From NCBI GenBank assembly GCA_001414485.1, contig LLEY01000007.1:682001-746000 (forward strand): DNA of 64,000 bases, given 5' to 3'. Below, one piece after another: positions 37,209-48,289 of this stretch (positions are counted from its first letter, which is position 1; each line of letters opens with the position of its first letter). This DNA comes from Calycina herbarum. Lineage: Eukaryota; Ascomycota; Leotiomycetes; Helotiales; Pezizellaceae. The position numbers were made by a program, and so were the translations under genes. The notes under the pieces are model-generated. The model worked only from the letters and a program-made list of their open reading frames with translations, searched no databases and was not told the DNA's origin.

Positions 37209-37592
37209 AAGGTTCTACTAAGGACTTGCTTAGTATAGATAAATAGAGATAGAGTATACTAACTCTTCTCTTCTCTCTTTAGTTTAGTTTTCCTTAATAT
37301 AAGATACTATTCTATAAGTACTTCTTTTAGTATATTTATAAAAAGCTATTATAAAAAGAGTTTAAAAAGTAGATATTTTAGTAATATAATACTATTAAAA
37401 ATAAGCTCTTAAATACTAATTTTATTCTCTTTACTAATTTAGAAGTATTCTTAGTACTAAATTAATAACTTAAAAAAGAAAAGTAGTAGTTTAGCTATAA
37501 AAGAAAGTAGTATTTTTATTAGTAGTAATATAAGTAATTTTTTAACTTATAGAAACTTAGCTAGAAATACTTATATTTACTATATCTATATA
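37209..37592. other. AT-rich spacer
   Basis: RIP-type AT-rich DNA between element B and element D with no readable motif. Confidence 0.5.
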
Positions 37593-39453
37593 ACGCGGTT
37601 TATTACTAAGTAACGTATATTACCGAGTAGTATACTTTCTCTCTACTCTACTACTTTAATATTAGATTAATTAACTATAATAAATAATATTAATTAAAAC
37701 TACTTAGAATCTAATAAACTAGATATATCTATAACCTCTTAATAAGTTCGTATATTATAACTAGTCTTTCTATAAGTACTATACCGTCGCCTAGAGGTTT
37801 ATCTCTTATTTTACCTATCTCTCTTAGAACGCTTATTATGTCGAGCTTATTTCTCTACCTTCTTTTAAGCTAATACGTTCTATATATCCTCTATAGTAAG
37901 TATACCTCCTTAACGAACCCGAGTCTTTTTAGCTCTATAGCGCTTACTAAGTACTTTATTTGCCTTACGAAGAGTATAGACTTCGGCTAATAACAAAGTT
38001 ATCTTATAAGCTAATAGCTCTGTACTCTTTACTAATATAGCTATAGTCTTAAAAATAGGGGTTAGTAAGCTTTCTTAATAGCGTAAAATACGATTCTTAA
38101 CTAAAGTTATTTATAAAAGAGTATTAGTTAGATTACGAGGGGTCTATAAGACCTAAGAGTTAGCGGCTATAAAGAGAGGTCTAGTAGGTATAAGAGTTTG
38201 TAATTAGATATTAAGCTTTAATATCATAGCCTAGGGATTAAAAGATACTAAGCCAGCTTTATAGAATCCAGCCTAGGTGTTTTAAGTTGTTATTAATTAC
38301 TTATAAGCTACGTAAAAGGCTAAAAAGAACTCGACCTTAGTAATATAGTTGATATAAGCTTTAATTAAGGTCTTAATTTAACGCTTATATATATATTTAA
38401 GAATACTAAAACATCTAATATCGAGTAGCTAGGTTAAATAAGAGGAATAAGAAGGTAGATAAAGAGTAATAATATTATTAGCTTTATAATACTCTTGAAA
38501 TATAGCTAATTTATAACTCTTATATCTATCTAATACTAGTATTCGATATAGCTCTTTCGCGTAACTACGAGTATATTTATTAAAGTATCGTAGCTATTCT
38601 AGACCTATCTTATTATCGGTCTATCTATTACTTATAGGTTTAATAACCCAGTTATATAGAAGGCCGCTCTTAGTATACTTAATTCGTAAGATAATTCTTC
38701 TCTTAAACTACTAAAAACGAAGGCACGTCCTAACCTTCGCTATTAATATAAGTAATTACTATAGTCTATTCTCGATTACTAGGCTAAACTACCTTACCTC
38801 TGCTACGTCGATTAGTACGAGTTATAATCATTACTAGGCAGATAATTCCTATTATAAACCCTGTCTTATTAAAGTTATAAAAGTCGTAGTCTAAAACACT
38901 GTATTTTACTCTTATATTCTTTATAAGTCGAAACCACGCGCTAATAAGCTCTAGATCTTCGTATAAGGCTCTTTAAAAGTTATAAACGTGATTAAAACAC
39001 GTCTTTAATTCTAGTCGACGTTATATAAATCTATATACCTAGAGCTTACTAACGCGTTTTCCCTCTTATAATTCGAGGATATAATTCGCTATATCTTCTA
39101 TACTAGCTAGTTAGAGCGTAAATCCTCTTATATCTAGATTAAGTATATATCGAATAAGTGTCTCCTCCTCTAAGTCGTTTAATTTATAATAATTAGGTTT
39201 GGTTTTAAGGCGATAGGTTCGGCTAGCTATTCTATATCGAAGTGTTATTTCAAAGACTTTATAGATTTTTATAGCAGAGCGACGACTAAGTTTTCTAGAT
39301 GTTCGAATAGCCTCGATAGCTAGGATAATTCGTACTTCTTAGGTTGGATTTCTATAGTTAGTTGTTAAGAAAACGCGTATTAAAGTTAGTAGGTAGTGAA
39401 GTAGAGGAAAGTGCGCCACTCGGTGATATACGCTACTCGGTGATAAACCACGT
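37593..39453 (-). mobile_element. Element D: Fot1/pogo-like DNA transposon with 60-bp terminal inverted repeats
   Basis: The ends are inverted repeats of about 60 bp: left 37593-37653 (ACGCGGTTTATTACTAAG...) and right 39393-39453, whose complement begins ACGTGGTTTATCACCGAG. A TA flanks each end, the target duplication expected of the Tc1/mariner superfamily. On the minus strand a decayed Fot1-type transposase is readable, including YDFYNFNKTGFIIGI near 38860-38900 (normally YNFDETGF), then PSNRE and TIVITYINSEG, with TAG/TAA stops in between. Its length of 1,861 bp is normal for this group. The transposase is dead by RIP. Confidence 0.85.
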
Positions 39454-40145
39454 TATAGTATATTGCTCTTATTTACTTAGCTTAGCTATTACTCTTACTC
39501 TACTCTACTATACTCTAGATTACTCTAAGTTACTTAGAGTAACTATATAATTTGTTCTTACGCTGAATATAAGTCTACTACGCCTCTAAGGTTTAATATA
39601 TTTTATATATATATCTATTATTTAGACTCCGAATTCTATTACCACTTTCTTATTCTTATCTTTCTATATAAGAAACCCGAGCTTTACTCTCCGATCATCC
39701 CTTCCTCTCTATTGTCTCAAATATTCTAGAACAATAAAACCCATTCTTCGTAAACAATTTCTTTTTAAAAAAGAGAAAGTCGACTTCTTAAATCTCTCAA
39801 ACGTTCTCGAAGAATAAATTCCATTATCCTAGACCATTTCACACAATGAAAACAAACTAGGTGTACGCAGAGCAATGCCAAGCTCTCTTACTTAGGCACA
39901 TTCTATAATTACACCCAAGGTCCGCATTCCGCGGAATAGTGAAACAAGTAACAAGCAAAGAATAATACCATGGAGACCTCGTTCTCTCCAGTAAGCTTTC
40001 AAGAGAAATAGGCCAACAGATATGACTAAACTATCAGTTCCAAATACATTTCCGTAATACCATTTAAGACCTACTAGCTAGTATCTCGCACACATACCGC
40101 ACCTGCTATCCGCTTATCTACAACAAGATGACTGACTGCTTTAAC
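39454..40145. other. Exit from the AT-rich block into gene-bearing DNA
   Basis: AT-rich relic DNA to about 39690, then GC-balanced intergenic sequence. A phrase with AAATTCTCAAA/ATATTCT words repeats around 39720 and 39800, suggesting a small local duplication. No gene is seen. Confidence 0.4.
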
Positions 40146-43100
40146 TCACTTTTCCTCCCATTCCACCTTCTTCGTGAACTTCATTCTTATATTCTTCTCA
40201 AATTTAGAATTAAACATCCTCTTAGAATTCCCACGAGCACCGAGTCTCGTACCATGACCCACCAAAAAAGTCGCCAAATCTTTATCAATAACCATGTCTA
40301 AATAGTCCAGAAGGGTATGGCCCTCACAATCACCAGCATTGATATCCGCTTCAGCCTCAAGAAGCCTCGATATAATCGCTCTATTCCCACCCAATCCGGC
40401 GAAGTGCAGGGCTGTAAATCCATTGAACTCCCAGCTCCTCACGTCGACCCATCCCCTTCGAAGAAGTAGGTCGACGATGTCAACACAGTCATATTTAATT
40501 GCATCACCCAACGCCGAGAGGTCCTCGTGGTCCAGTTGAGATCCTAGATCAACAAGGGTTTTTCGAAAGGACCGGCATGATCGTTGTCCAGAGTACAATG
40601 TATAGGTATGCGCCCATGGCCGTGTGTGTTATTTAGATCTATACTGTGTTTAACAAGTTGTCGGATTGTGGTTGAGCACCCGGCTTCAGCGGCGCAATCG
40701 AGGGCGTTGCCGTACCAGTTTCCCAAGTAGGGGTCTGCGCCTCTTTGAAGAAGCACTTCGACGATCGATGGGTGACCAGATGGACTTGCACATGCGGCTT
40801 TTATCAGTGGCGTTGTGCCCATCTTTGTGCGAGCGTTGACGGGGAATTCTCCTTGGTCTAGGAGCTCCAGCACTCTTTCTTCGAGGCCATAATAGCTAGC
40901 CTGATGGAGAGGTGTAACTAGATGCAAACCCGTTTAGTGTTTTTGCATCATAAGTGACGTTGGAAACCAAGGTAATTTTGACATGCGAAGCCACATGGCT
41001 TGGTCTAGCCTGGTGATTCTCGGCTATGCGAAGGGGATGCTTGGGAAAAACCCAACACAAACCACTAAAGCATTCCTCGGGATTCCAATACTCCTCTCGG
41101 CGGCGCTTATCAAATTCCGCTATTTGATAGGCTCCTGCTGCTGCTTTACTAGAAGATAGAAAAGTTGCTGCAAGTTGCTGAACCCTTCCATCTGCCTCTG
41201 CGCTCTTCACGTGTACGCCCCAATACCGAGAGGCGTAAGAGACAAAGTGATTCTTATCCATGCGAAATTGAATACTGTAGTGTTCGGCATAAGGTCCTTC
41301 TTCGAAATCGTCGAAAAGAAGATAGCTTATACACGTGAAAGCAAGTGTACTATTGGCACGGGGAAAAAGGCTCTCGCTTTGCCCGATTCAAAATTCGTGT
41401 ATTGTGTAATGAGCAAGTTGAATACTCATAGTCTCCGAGTCGAGAGAAACGAGACCCTGACAGCATTCCACTATCATCTTTAGCGACAGGAAATACTTCG
41501 GGTTTGTTCTTTTTTGACTGGCCCTTACTGAAACGAGCTATTTACTGCCGCTTTTTTTGACTGCTGCGAGAGATTTTGAGCATTTTTTATCGTACTGCCG
41601 TAGAAGCAACTCATGCTGACTTTCTCGGGTTTCTTCTACCAATCCTCCAACTCCGGACTATTTTAAAGGAACCCACAGAGGGCGAGATGGAAGATGCACT
41701 TGAATTACTTTCACGCACTCTCCCAGGGGTTTTCTAGGAAACAATCGCCCGCATTCACAAACTTCCCGGAAGTCGAAAAAGACTGGGTATAACTAGTCTA
41801 CTATGGATTTGTCATGCCAAACGGGCACTACCTAACAGTGTATGAATTAAGCGAAGCACTTTGTGCCACATTTTCTCGATATTATCCAAATACTTTGGGA
41901 CAATCGAATTTCATGTTTCCAAGCCATCTGGGTCAATATTAAATTGTCCCAAGTGTTTAGGTTAATTGCCTTGGATTACACTAGAAGATTAGGAAATTGA
42001 GCTAGGTAGGCAGGTACGAATTGCTTCAGTTTTTGTTGTCTACCGCAATACCGCAATACCGCGAGACCACGTAGCCAATTGAGCTCACTCATATTCCACG
42101 CGCCCTATCAACATGAGTCTCCATCACCTTGGATGTAAAATGGTTATCGACGATATCGACTACATGGGTTTGCTCTAGTTGCTGAAGCATGTAACGCCGG
42201 AGATCAGATTCATGGGCATGTATTGTGACCTGGGGGCCAGCGTTAAAGACTGCCTGAATATCGTGCGGGTACTGGCGACTAATGACAAATAGACGGAGGT
42301 TGGGGATTGCCCTAGGCGAGTAAGAAGCTGTAGAATGGGTCTCCTATGCGCCAGCTCCTCACACTCGTCGAGAGCGTCCACAATCAAATAGGTGTGGCAA
42401 ATACTTGAAGCGATTTCCAATATCATTTTTTCAAGCTCGTGAAGAGGCAAAGAAACACTAGAGGCACGATTCTTGTCGTATCTATCAGATACACATGAGG
42501 GGATTTTAGGAATTGCCGCCACAGTTTGTCTCAAGATGCTTGATAGAAAGGTCGTTGGGGTTTGGCGATCTTGGTCTCGACAATTGAAGTAGAAGAATGC
42601 GATTGGGGTTTTCGAATGAGCCAGGGAGTATTTGAAGTCAATGACCATGGAGCTAGAAAGTATCAACCCGCTCCAATAAACAAAACTAGCAAGTACGCAC
42701 GTCGGGACAGTTTTGTCAGAACCTTGGATTCCATGACACCATAGAACATTCGAGCCATTGACGCCGTCTCTCCATCTGATATAGTCCCAGCTGTTCCAGC
42801 AGCCAGCCACTGGTACCCTCGACACGAGCTGATCGGACAGATTGGTATTTTTGCTCATAATCCAGTTTCGATATCCAGTTTTCTCTTCGCGTCGCGGGTA
42901 TTTTCTAGCAATTGGGTCTGGCCTGCGACAGCTTCCTGTAGTACAGTCGTTTGGTCCCGGAGGCTTTTTGTTGCTTCAAAGCTCTCAAGCTGTAGCTTCA
43001 AGATTCCAAGAACGTCCTCCGATGTTCGAGACATCAGTGGACAGCCGTAGAGAGAAAAAGAAAACTGCAGCGATTGTGAAAGGGTTATTAATGTATGTGC

Positions 43101-43441
43101 GGTCTTCACTTGCTCTTTTCCCCACAGTGGCCATAGGAATCAACTCAACTTACCCTTGCCCACCTCACCCAATCTGTGGCATAAAGCATTCCAGCTTACT
43201 CTCACAAGCCGATGTACATAATCGAAGTACGGATGTTTGTGGGAAAGCAAGTCCACGTGTGCCTACAGTGTCGCTGCGAAGGAGGGTATCGAGGCTGGAA
43301 AGGTTTGAACGAAGGGCTTCCAGCGCAGTGACCAAGATAGCAATATACTGTAGTCTTTCGAAACTTTGACCGGGACACATAGCTCTTTGCAACAAGGCCC
43401 AGCAGTCCCGCGAAGTCGAGGATGATTGAGAAGGGATCCAT
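40146..43441 (-). pseudogene. NLR-like protein (Helo-like N-terminus, NACHT, ankyrin repeats), multiply broken
   Basis: Fungal NLR-type genes act in non-self recognition and programmed cell death. Starting at Met 43441 (MDPFSIILDFAGLLGLV) the N-terminus resembles the Helo-like domain of fungal STAND proteins (LVTALEALRSNLSSLDTLL). The NACHT part begins near 42870 (RSARVEGTSGWLL), with Walker A GIQGSDKTV and Walker B LIVDALDECEE near 42350-42380. A normal 48-bp intron (42653-42700, donor GTGCGT) sits after KTVPT. Ankyrin units follow at 40927-40200 (VTPLHQASYYG, GTTPLIKAACASPSGH, GNALDCAAEAG, GFTALHFAGLGG). Reading requires frame changes near 43395, 43180, 42870, 42800, 42265, 40910 and 40560, plus a TGA near 43148. 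The second Gly of Walker A is Asp. The segment 41262-42100 has lost all readable frame. Confidence 0.85.
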
Positions 43442-44525
43442 GTTTGGACCGTTGAACGTACTTCAGGTGATAAACATATTGCTCCAGGTATATGGAAATC
43501 ACTAAAGAAGCCTGCTTCCTGCTTCTACCAGAAGCTGACGAAAAGATAGGAGCGAGCCTGAGCGAGGCTAAATTCACCGCTCACGTGGGTTTGCTGTAGG
43601 CAGTTACTCGTCACCAGAAATAGTAGCAGTAGCCTTGAAGCGGTCCGAGGTTGGAAGATTATATAAAATCAAAAGTAACTTGTTAGAGAAAAACAAAATA
43701 TAAGTAGTTAATAGCAAACAATTCTCGTTCCAAATATCGGGAATAGTTGCCTGACTTCTCTAGGAGGTAGCTGAACCTAGAGCATTTAATTGTCAACTTT
43801 ACTGTCTATCGCGAGCCTCGGTACACATATAATATCTTTTCAAAGTCCATTCCTCAGCAGGTAAACAAGCAATGCACTCTTTGAAAACTTTCAACTACTT
43901 TATAGAAGCGCATCCCCTTTAAGCAAGCGAAGCGCGCATTCCTCTCCAGCACCTATTTTATACTTGGTTGTACGAAACAGTCTAGAATAATGAAAAACAT
44001 TATTCGAGAAGGTTTCAGAACACGAGAAATTTAGTTTCCTGATTCTCCTATACTACCTTGTTCCAAGTCGTCTCGTATAATGTTTCGTAGAGTAGGTGCC
44101 GGAGAGTAATAACTAAACCTCTTAGTCTTTTGTTGCTCAAAGGAAAACCATGTACGAAAGACGACCAAAAGACTCGAGCATGGGAATCAGAATCTGGAAA
44201 GAGATGAGTAATTATTGGTATTATTCCACGAACTATGGTACCAAAAGTATTCCAAGGAGGTACTGCCTCTCCATCCACCCGCCACTCACCCGGACCACAC
44301 AAGGCCAGCAAGTCCGTGTCTCTTCCTCCCTTTCATTCCATATTTCTCATGCACAATCATCATCAATCTCTATCAATCATAACCTAACCTGGTTTTCGTT
44401 ATTTGCTTCTTCAAAAAGGGAACCCCCAACATTCATTTTTGTGCCATATCATCATCTCTTTCGGTCACTATGAGCTAAAAGTTAGTGGTGATCAGTTCAT
44501 GGGCCGCGCAACAAATTGGGGAAAC
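43442..44525. other. Spacer between the NLR pseudogene and calcineurin
   Basis: About 1.1 kb without a recognisable gene. The left part should include the NLR promoter and the right part the calcineurin 3' untranslated region. The minus strand at 44484-44525 has a possible terminal intron of calcineurin (see that entry). Confidence 0.45.
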
Positions 44526-46334
44526 CTACGTGCTCAATCGTCTAGAAAGTTGTTGCAATCCCTTGTCATTATCCGCAGCCTCTCGCGCTCTCTCGAGAGC
44601 TTGAGCTCGTCCCTCTTCACTCTGTCGGGTCACCTCCTCGTGACTTGGTGGTAATCTCTCGTTTTGCAAATCAACCTTGCGAGCATCTTCGAAACTGCTG
44701 ATGGCATTCTTGATACCCTCGGCTCCAAGCATGAGAGTACCAGCTGGAAGTCTACCTCCAGAGGCAGTCTTCAATTCCGTAACCCGTTCCGATTCCTCAC
44801 GGAGAACCTGGAAGACTCGCGAGAGACGTCCAATGGCAAGAATCTTGTTTCTAAGTGCGCGCTTCTTGTACTCGATTGAATCAGGATCTAATGGCGTAGT
44901 TGGAGGTGGTGAGATAGGACCAGGTGAAACGGTAGATGGGGTGGCGTCTTCCTTCAGCTCATCCTCAGAGCAGGTACCCAGAATTGCAATCAACATATCA
45001 GTGATCTTCTCACCGACGAAAGGTAGAGACCAGGTGAAAACATCCATGAAATTTGGAAGCCAGTAAGGGTGGGGCGTGCAGTTGAATTGTCTGATGTTCA
45101 TGACATTGTTCTCGTACTTGAGGACGGCGGCCTTGTTGTTGTACACATCTAGGTAGTTGGGCGCGGAGAAAATGGTCATTACACTTGGAAATCCTGTCGT
45201 ACGTGTCTTGCGGTACATACGATATCCAGCATCCTGTGCCTCATGTGCGCGAATAACAGAAAGGAGATTGTTCTTCTCCAAAAAGTTGCAAGCAGCGGGG
45301 TAGGAAAAGAAGTATGAGCAACCTCGCACGTGATTGTGAATGAAGTATTCGGAGGTCTTCTCCTGCCCAAATTCCTCGAGGGGATCCGCCCAAAGGATAT
45401 CACACATCAATCCGTGAGTAGGAGGCTCGCGGAAACGATCAATCTAGGAATGGGTTAGCCAGGAGCTTCCAAAAGGCGGGAATGGAGACATACGGTTCTG
45501 ATATCATCCAGGGTGTGCAACTCGGGGCTCAAACCACCGTGAATACACAAGAATTGCTTGTTCATGACAGCAGCCAAAGGGAGCGCACAGAAAGAGTCCA
45601 TGGTTGCGTCATAGATCTTCTCGGAATATTTGTGTTTACACTCCAGCTTGAATGTAAAGTAATCGGTCAAATGCCTGCACTCGTGGTTTCCTCGAAGAAG
45701 CCATAAGCTGTTGGGGTACCATATCTTGAGCGACCAAAGATATAGCACACACTCAATACTGAAGTACCCTCGGTCGACGTAATCACCCAAGAAGAGATAT
45801 CGTGTCTCTGAAGGATCCCCACCAACCTCGAATAGCTTCATCAAATCGTAATACTGACCATGCACATCTCCACAAACTGTAATTGGCGCATCCATTTCCA
45901 GGAGATTGGGTTCTTGCTTCAAAACCTTGGTGCCCTCCTCGATAATGTAGAGGGCTTGTTCCTCCGTCAGACGGCCCTCGCGATAAAAGTGCTGCTTCAG
46001 GAAAGTCAAGTTGGGCTTTGCAGGGTCTGAGGGATCGAAAAATTGCTCGTCGGTGGGAGGTTGCATGGCTGGAGCTTGCACATCTGCGCCGTATCGTGTC
46101 AGCGATTAAACCTCAGTTGCGAGGGGATATAAGAGGGGTAAGGGGGGAAGAGTACATACCTTTGCACACGCGCTCTGTGGTGTTGACGGTTGACCCATCT
46201 TCCATGGTATGAAGGGTGAAATCAATCTCTGGCACCGGCTTCTTGATTTGGATGGCCCTCAGCGCATTGTCGACCTGAATCTTTTCCTCCACGATGCGAG
46301 GCGTGGTTGGGGGCTTGGAATCTTCGCCGTCCAT
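44526..46334 (-). CDS. cna1: Calcineurin A, catalytic subunit of protein phosphatase 2B
   Basis: Ca2+/calmodulin-activated Ser/Thr phosphatase controlling stress responses, growth and, in pathogens, virulence, acting with calcineurin B. Three exons, 46334-46160, 46083-45494 and 45443-44526, give 560 residues; introns are 76 and 50 bp with GTATGT donors. Metallophosphatase motifs are complete: GDVHGQ (130-135), GDYVDRG (158-164), RGNHE (189-193), HGGLSPE, SAPNYLD. Then come the calcineurin-B-binding helix ([19 protein letters not shown], about 392-410), the calmodulin-binding helix ([19 protein letters not shown], about 454-472) and the autoinhibitory region ([10 protein letters not shown], about 517-526). 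Length and order are normal for fungi. The C-terminus here ends RRLST, but GTAGGT at the stop and CACTAACTTTTAG downstream suggest a last intron (44525-44484), giving RRLSTS instead. Confidence 0.97.
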
Positions 46335-47443
46335 GGTGGCGATTGGGGGAGGTGAGATGGGGATGGAGTTGTAGAAATGGCAATCAGGGGGCGGGGATGA
46401 GATCTCTGGGTAGATTGATTTTCCTAGAAGTAAGCTGGCGGTGATATGTTGACGTCGTCGCGAGAGGGTTGAGTGAGGCGAATGTAGTAGGAATTTCTGA
46501 TAGAGGGAACGGGTCGTGGGGCACGCGCACTCCCACTTGGCAGCGGCTGTTGGTCAGCGCTACTTTGGAGACAGATGGGACGGAGAATGCGATGATTGAG
46601 AGCCGCGGCGTTGGAGCTAAAATTGACAGGCAGGATGGAATTGTTGGTCTGGTGGGGATGCGTGCGCACAGCCGTGGTACTGGTCCTGGTACTGGAGGTG
46701 GTGTTGTACGGTGTTGTACGTGGGTTGGGTGGTAAGGCTGGGAGAGGAACTTGAGGGAGTTGGGATGGGAAGTCGGTGGTACAGCGAAGTTGACCTTTCT
46801 TTGATCTTTCTGTGCAACCGATTTTCTGTTCAAGCTGCCCACGTTCAAACAGTTCAGCTCGGTTCAGTGCTCTCTGCTTGCTCTCTGGGGAAGGTTGACG
46901 GGAAGAAGAAGAAGGTGGAGGTGCGTCAAGAAGCTGAAAAGGATCTTGTACTTGTCCACGGTAAAGGGCCACTCACCACTCACCGAAACGCTCAGAAGGC
47001 CACCCTGGAACCTAACAGGACCCCAGTCTGCTGCCTAGCCTCCTCAATCTGTGGGGGACAGGTACATGTAGCGCATCGCCCATCGTCGCAACCTCACCCT
47101 CAAACTACCTCAAACTACCTCGACCACAATTGGAAGTCGGAATAGCTTCACTTTCTCTGTGCATCAAGCAGAGAGCACGTCTCACGCGCTTCGCACCAGC
47201 AAGGCCCCTTTTACTGGGTCGTGAGGTCGGTTCAAGGGCCACGGGGTCCAATTGCATCGCATCCAGACACAGCCCTCTGGCAAAAGTACAGTCAGTACAG
47301 CCCACCACGCGATTCCAGGGCAGAGCAGAGCCTCATAGGTGGCCTGCAAGCTTGATCCTTCAGGGACCTGCTGGTATACCAACATCCAATTACTACGAGC
47401 ACCTTCTTTACCACTCTACCAACAGATCCACTATCACTGCAAC
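46335..47443. promoter_or_regulatory. Shared divergent promoter region
   Basis: The 1.1 kb between the calcineurin start (minus) and the next gene (plus). Long open frames on the minus strand at 46384-46972 have no recognisable motif and a skewed Ser/Pro composition, so I take them as leader or promoter DNA. No specific site can be named with confidence. Confidence 0.45.
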
Positions 47444-48074
47444 ATGCACGATAACCGTACTTAACCTCCCCGACCCTCCCCTCTCCCATCCCTCTGTTCA
47501 AGAAGCTATTCATACTGACCTCGTGACAGGCCCCCATCCATTACTGGCGCAGGTCCCCTTGACCGTGTCACCCTTTGTGTCTCTCCCTTCTGCCACAACC
47601 CTCCCATACACATACAAGACGCTACCTTCGACGCTACCACCGTCATCAACTGGTGCTCCTTCTTCATCTGAGGAGAAATCCAAATATGTTGTTTCCAACT
47701 CCGGGCACGCGGCGCATCCAGACGATATCATAAAATCATGTAATGACTTGAAGGCATACATCCAGAAGATGCAAGAAGACGCCGACATGGAGTTGAAAGC
47801 ATGGGACGATGCAATCGCAGCCCGAGAGTTAGCAGAGAAGCGGAGGGTAGCTCCGGGATGGCTGGATAGTGACGCCAGGATATTGGAACCAGAAAAGAAA
47901 AGCGACTCGAGTTCCTCTGCTGGGCAAGGCTTCAGTCAGTCGAATCTGATGGATGTCGATGTATCAAAAGCGGAAGCAACAGGGTTGCAGCATACTCCAG
48001 TCGCAGTACCAACTGGGGAAGGGCAAGGAGATGAACTTGACCGAGCGTTTGGGGGGCTTGGACTGAATAAGTAA
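47444..48074 (+). CDS. Small conserved fungal protein of unknown function
   Basis: No domain is recognised. The main exon (from 47503) reads VPLTVSPFVSLPSATTLP, a Pro/Ser-rich stretch, then a helical segment (HPDDIIKSCNDLKAYIQKM, ELAEKRRVAPGWLD) and a tail with LMDVDVSKAEATG and GDELDRAFGGLGLNK. Codon use and the ordered Pro-rich, helical, acidic layout look like a real gene. The main frame has no ATG near its start. The best solution is a tiny first exon, ATG at 47444-47446 through 47456, and a 46-bp intron (GTACTT..TTCAAG), giving 194 residues in frame. That donor is not ideal, so the start is uncertain. It is divergent from calcineurin; its stop is 215 bp before the next gene. Confidence 0.6.
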
Positions 48075-48289
48075 CCAGAAATACAATACAAAAAATGATA
48101 TACCAATTTACAATCGAGTTCCCATGCTGTGGCCAAGTGCTTACAGTAGTATGTACATGCAGCGATAGCCTCGTCTGCGGGGCTGTTGTTCCCAAATTGC
48201 AGCCTTGCGAGTGAGGCAACAACCAAGCTCCATCAACCTGCGAGCTTCCTTCCCAGCCAACATTTTCCTCCTTGAGCATCATCAACAGG

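Noticed and set aside
39362..39550. 62-codon plus-strand frame at the right end of element D
   Set aside because: It runs across the terminal inverted repeat and flank, so it is a chance frame.
43073..43163. An intron in the NLR N-terminal region (GTAAGT .. CTGCAG)
   Set aside because: The unspliced frame continues with family-like sequence (FLWPLWGKEQVKT) and is broken only by a TGA that one C to T change explains.
46384..46972. 182-codon and 154-codon minus-strand frames upstream of calcineurin
   Set aside because: Ser/Pro-biased, overlapping frames with no motif; position fits leader and promoter.
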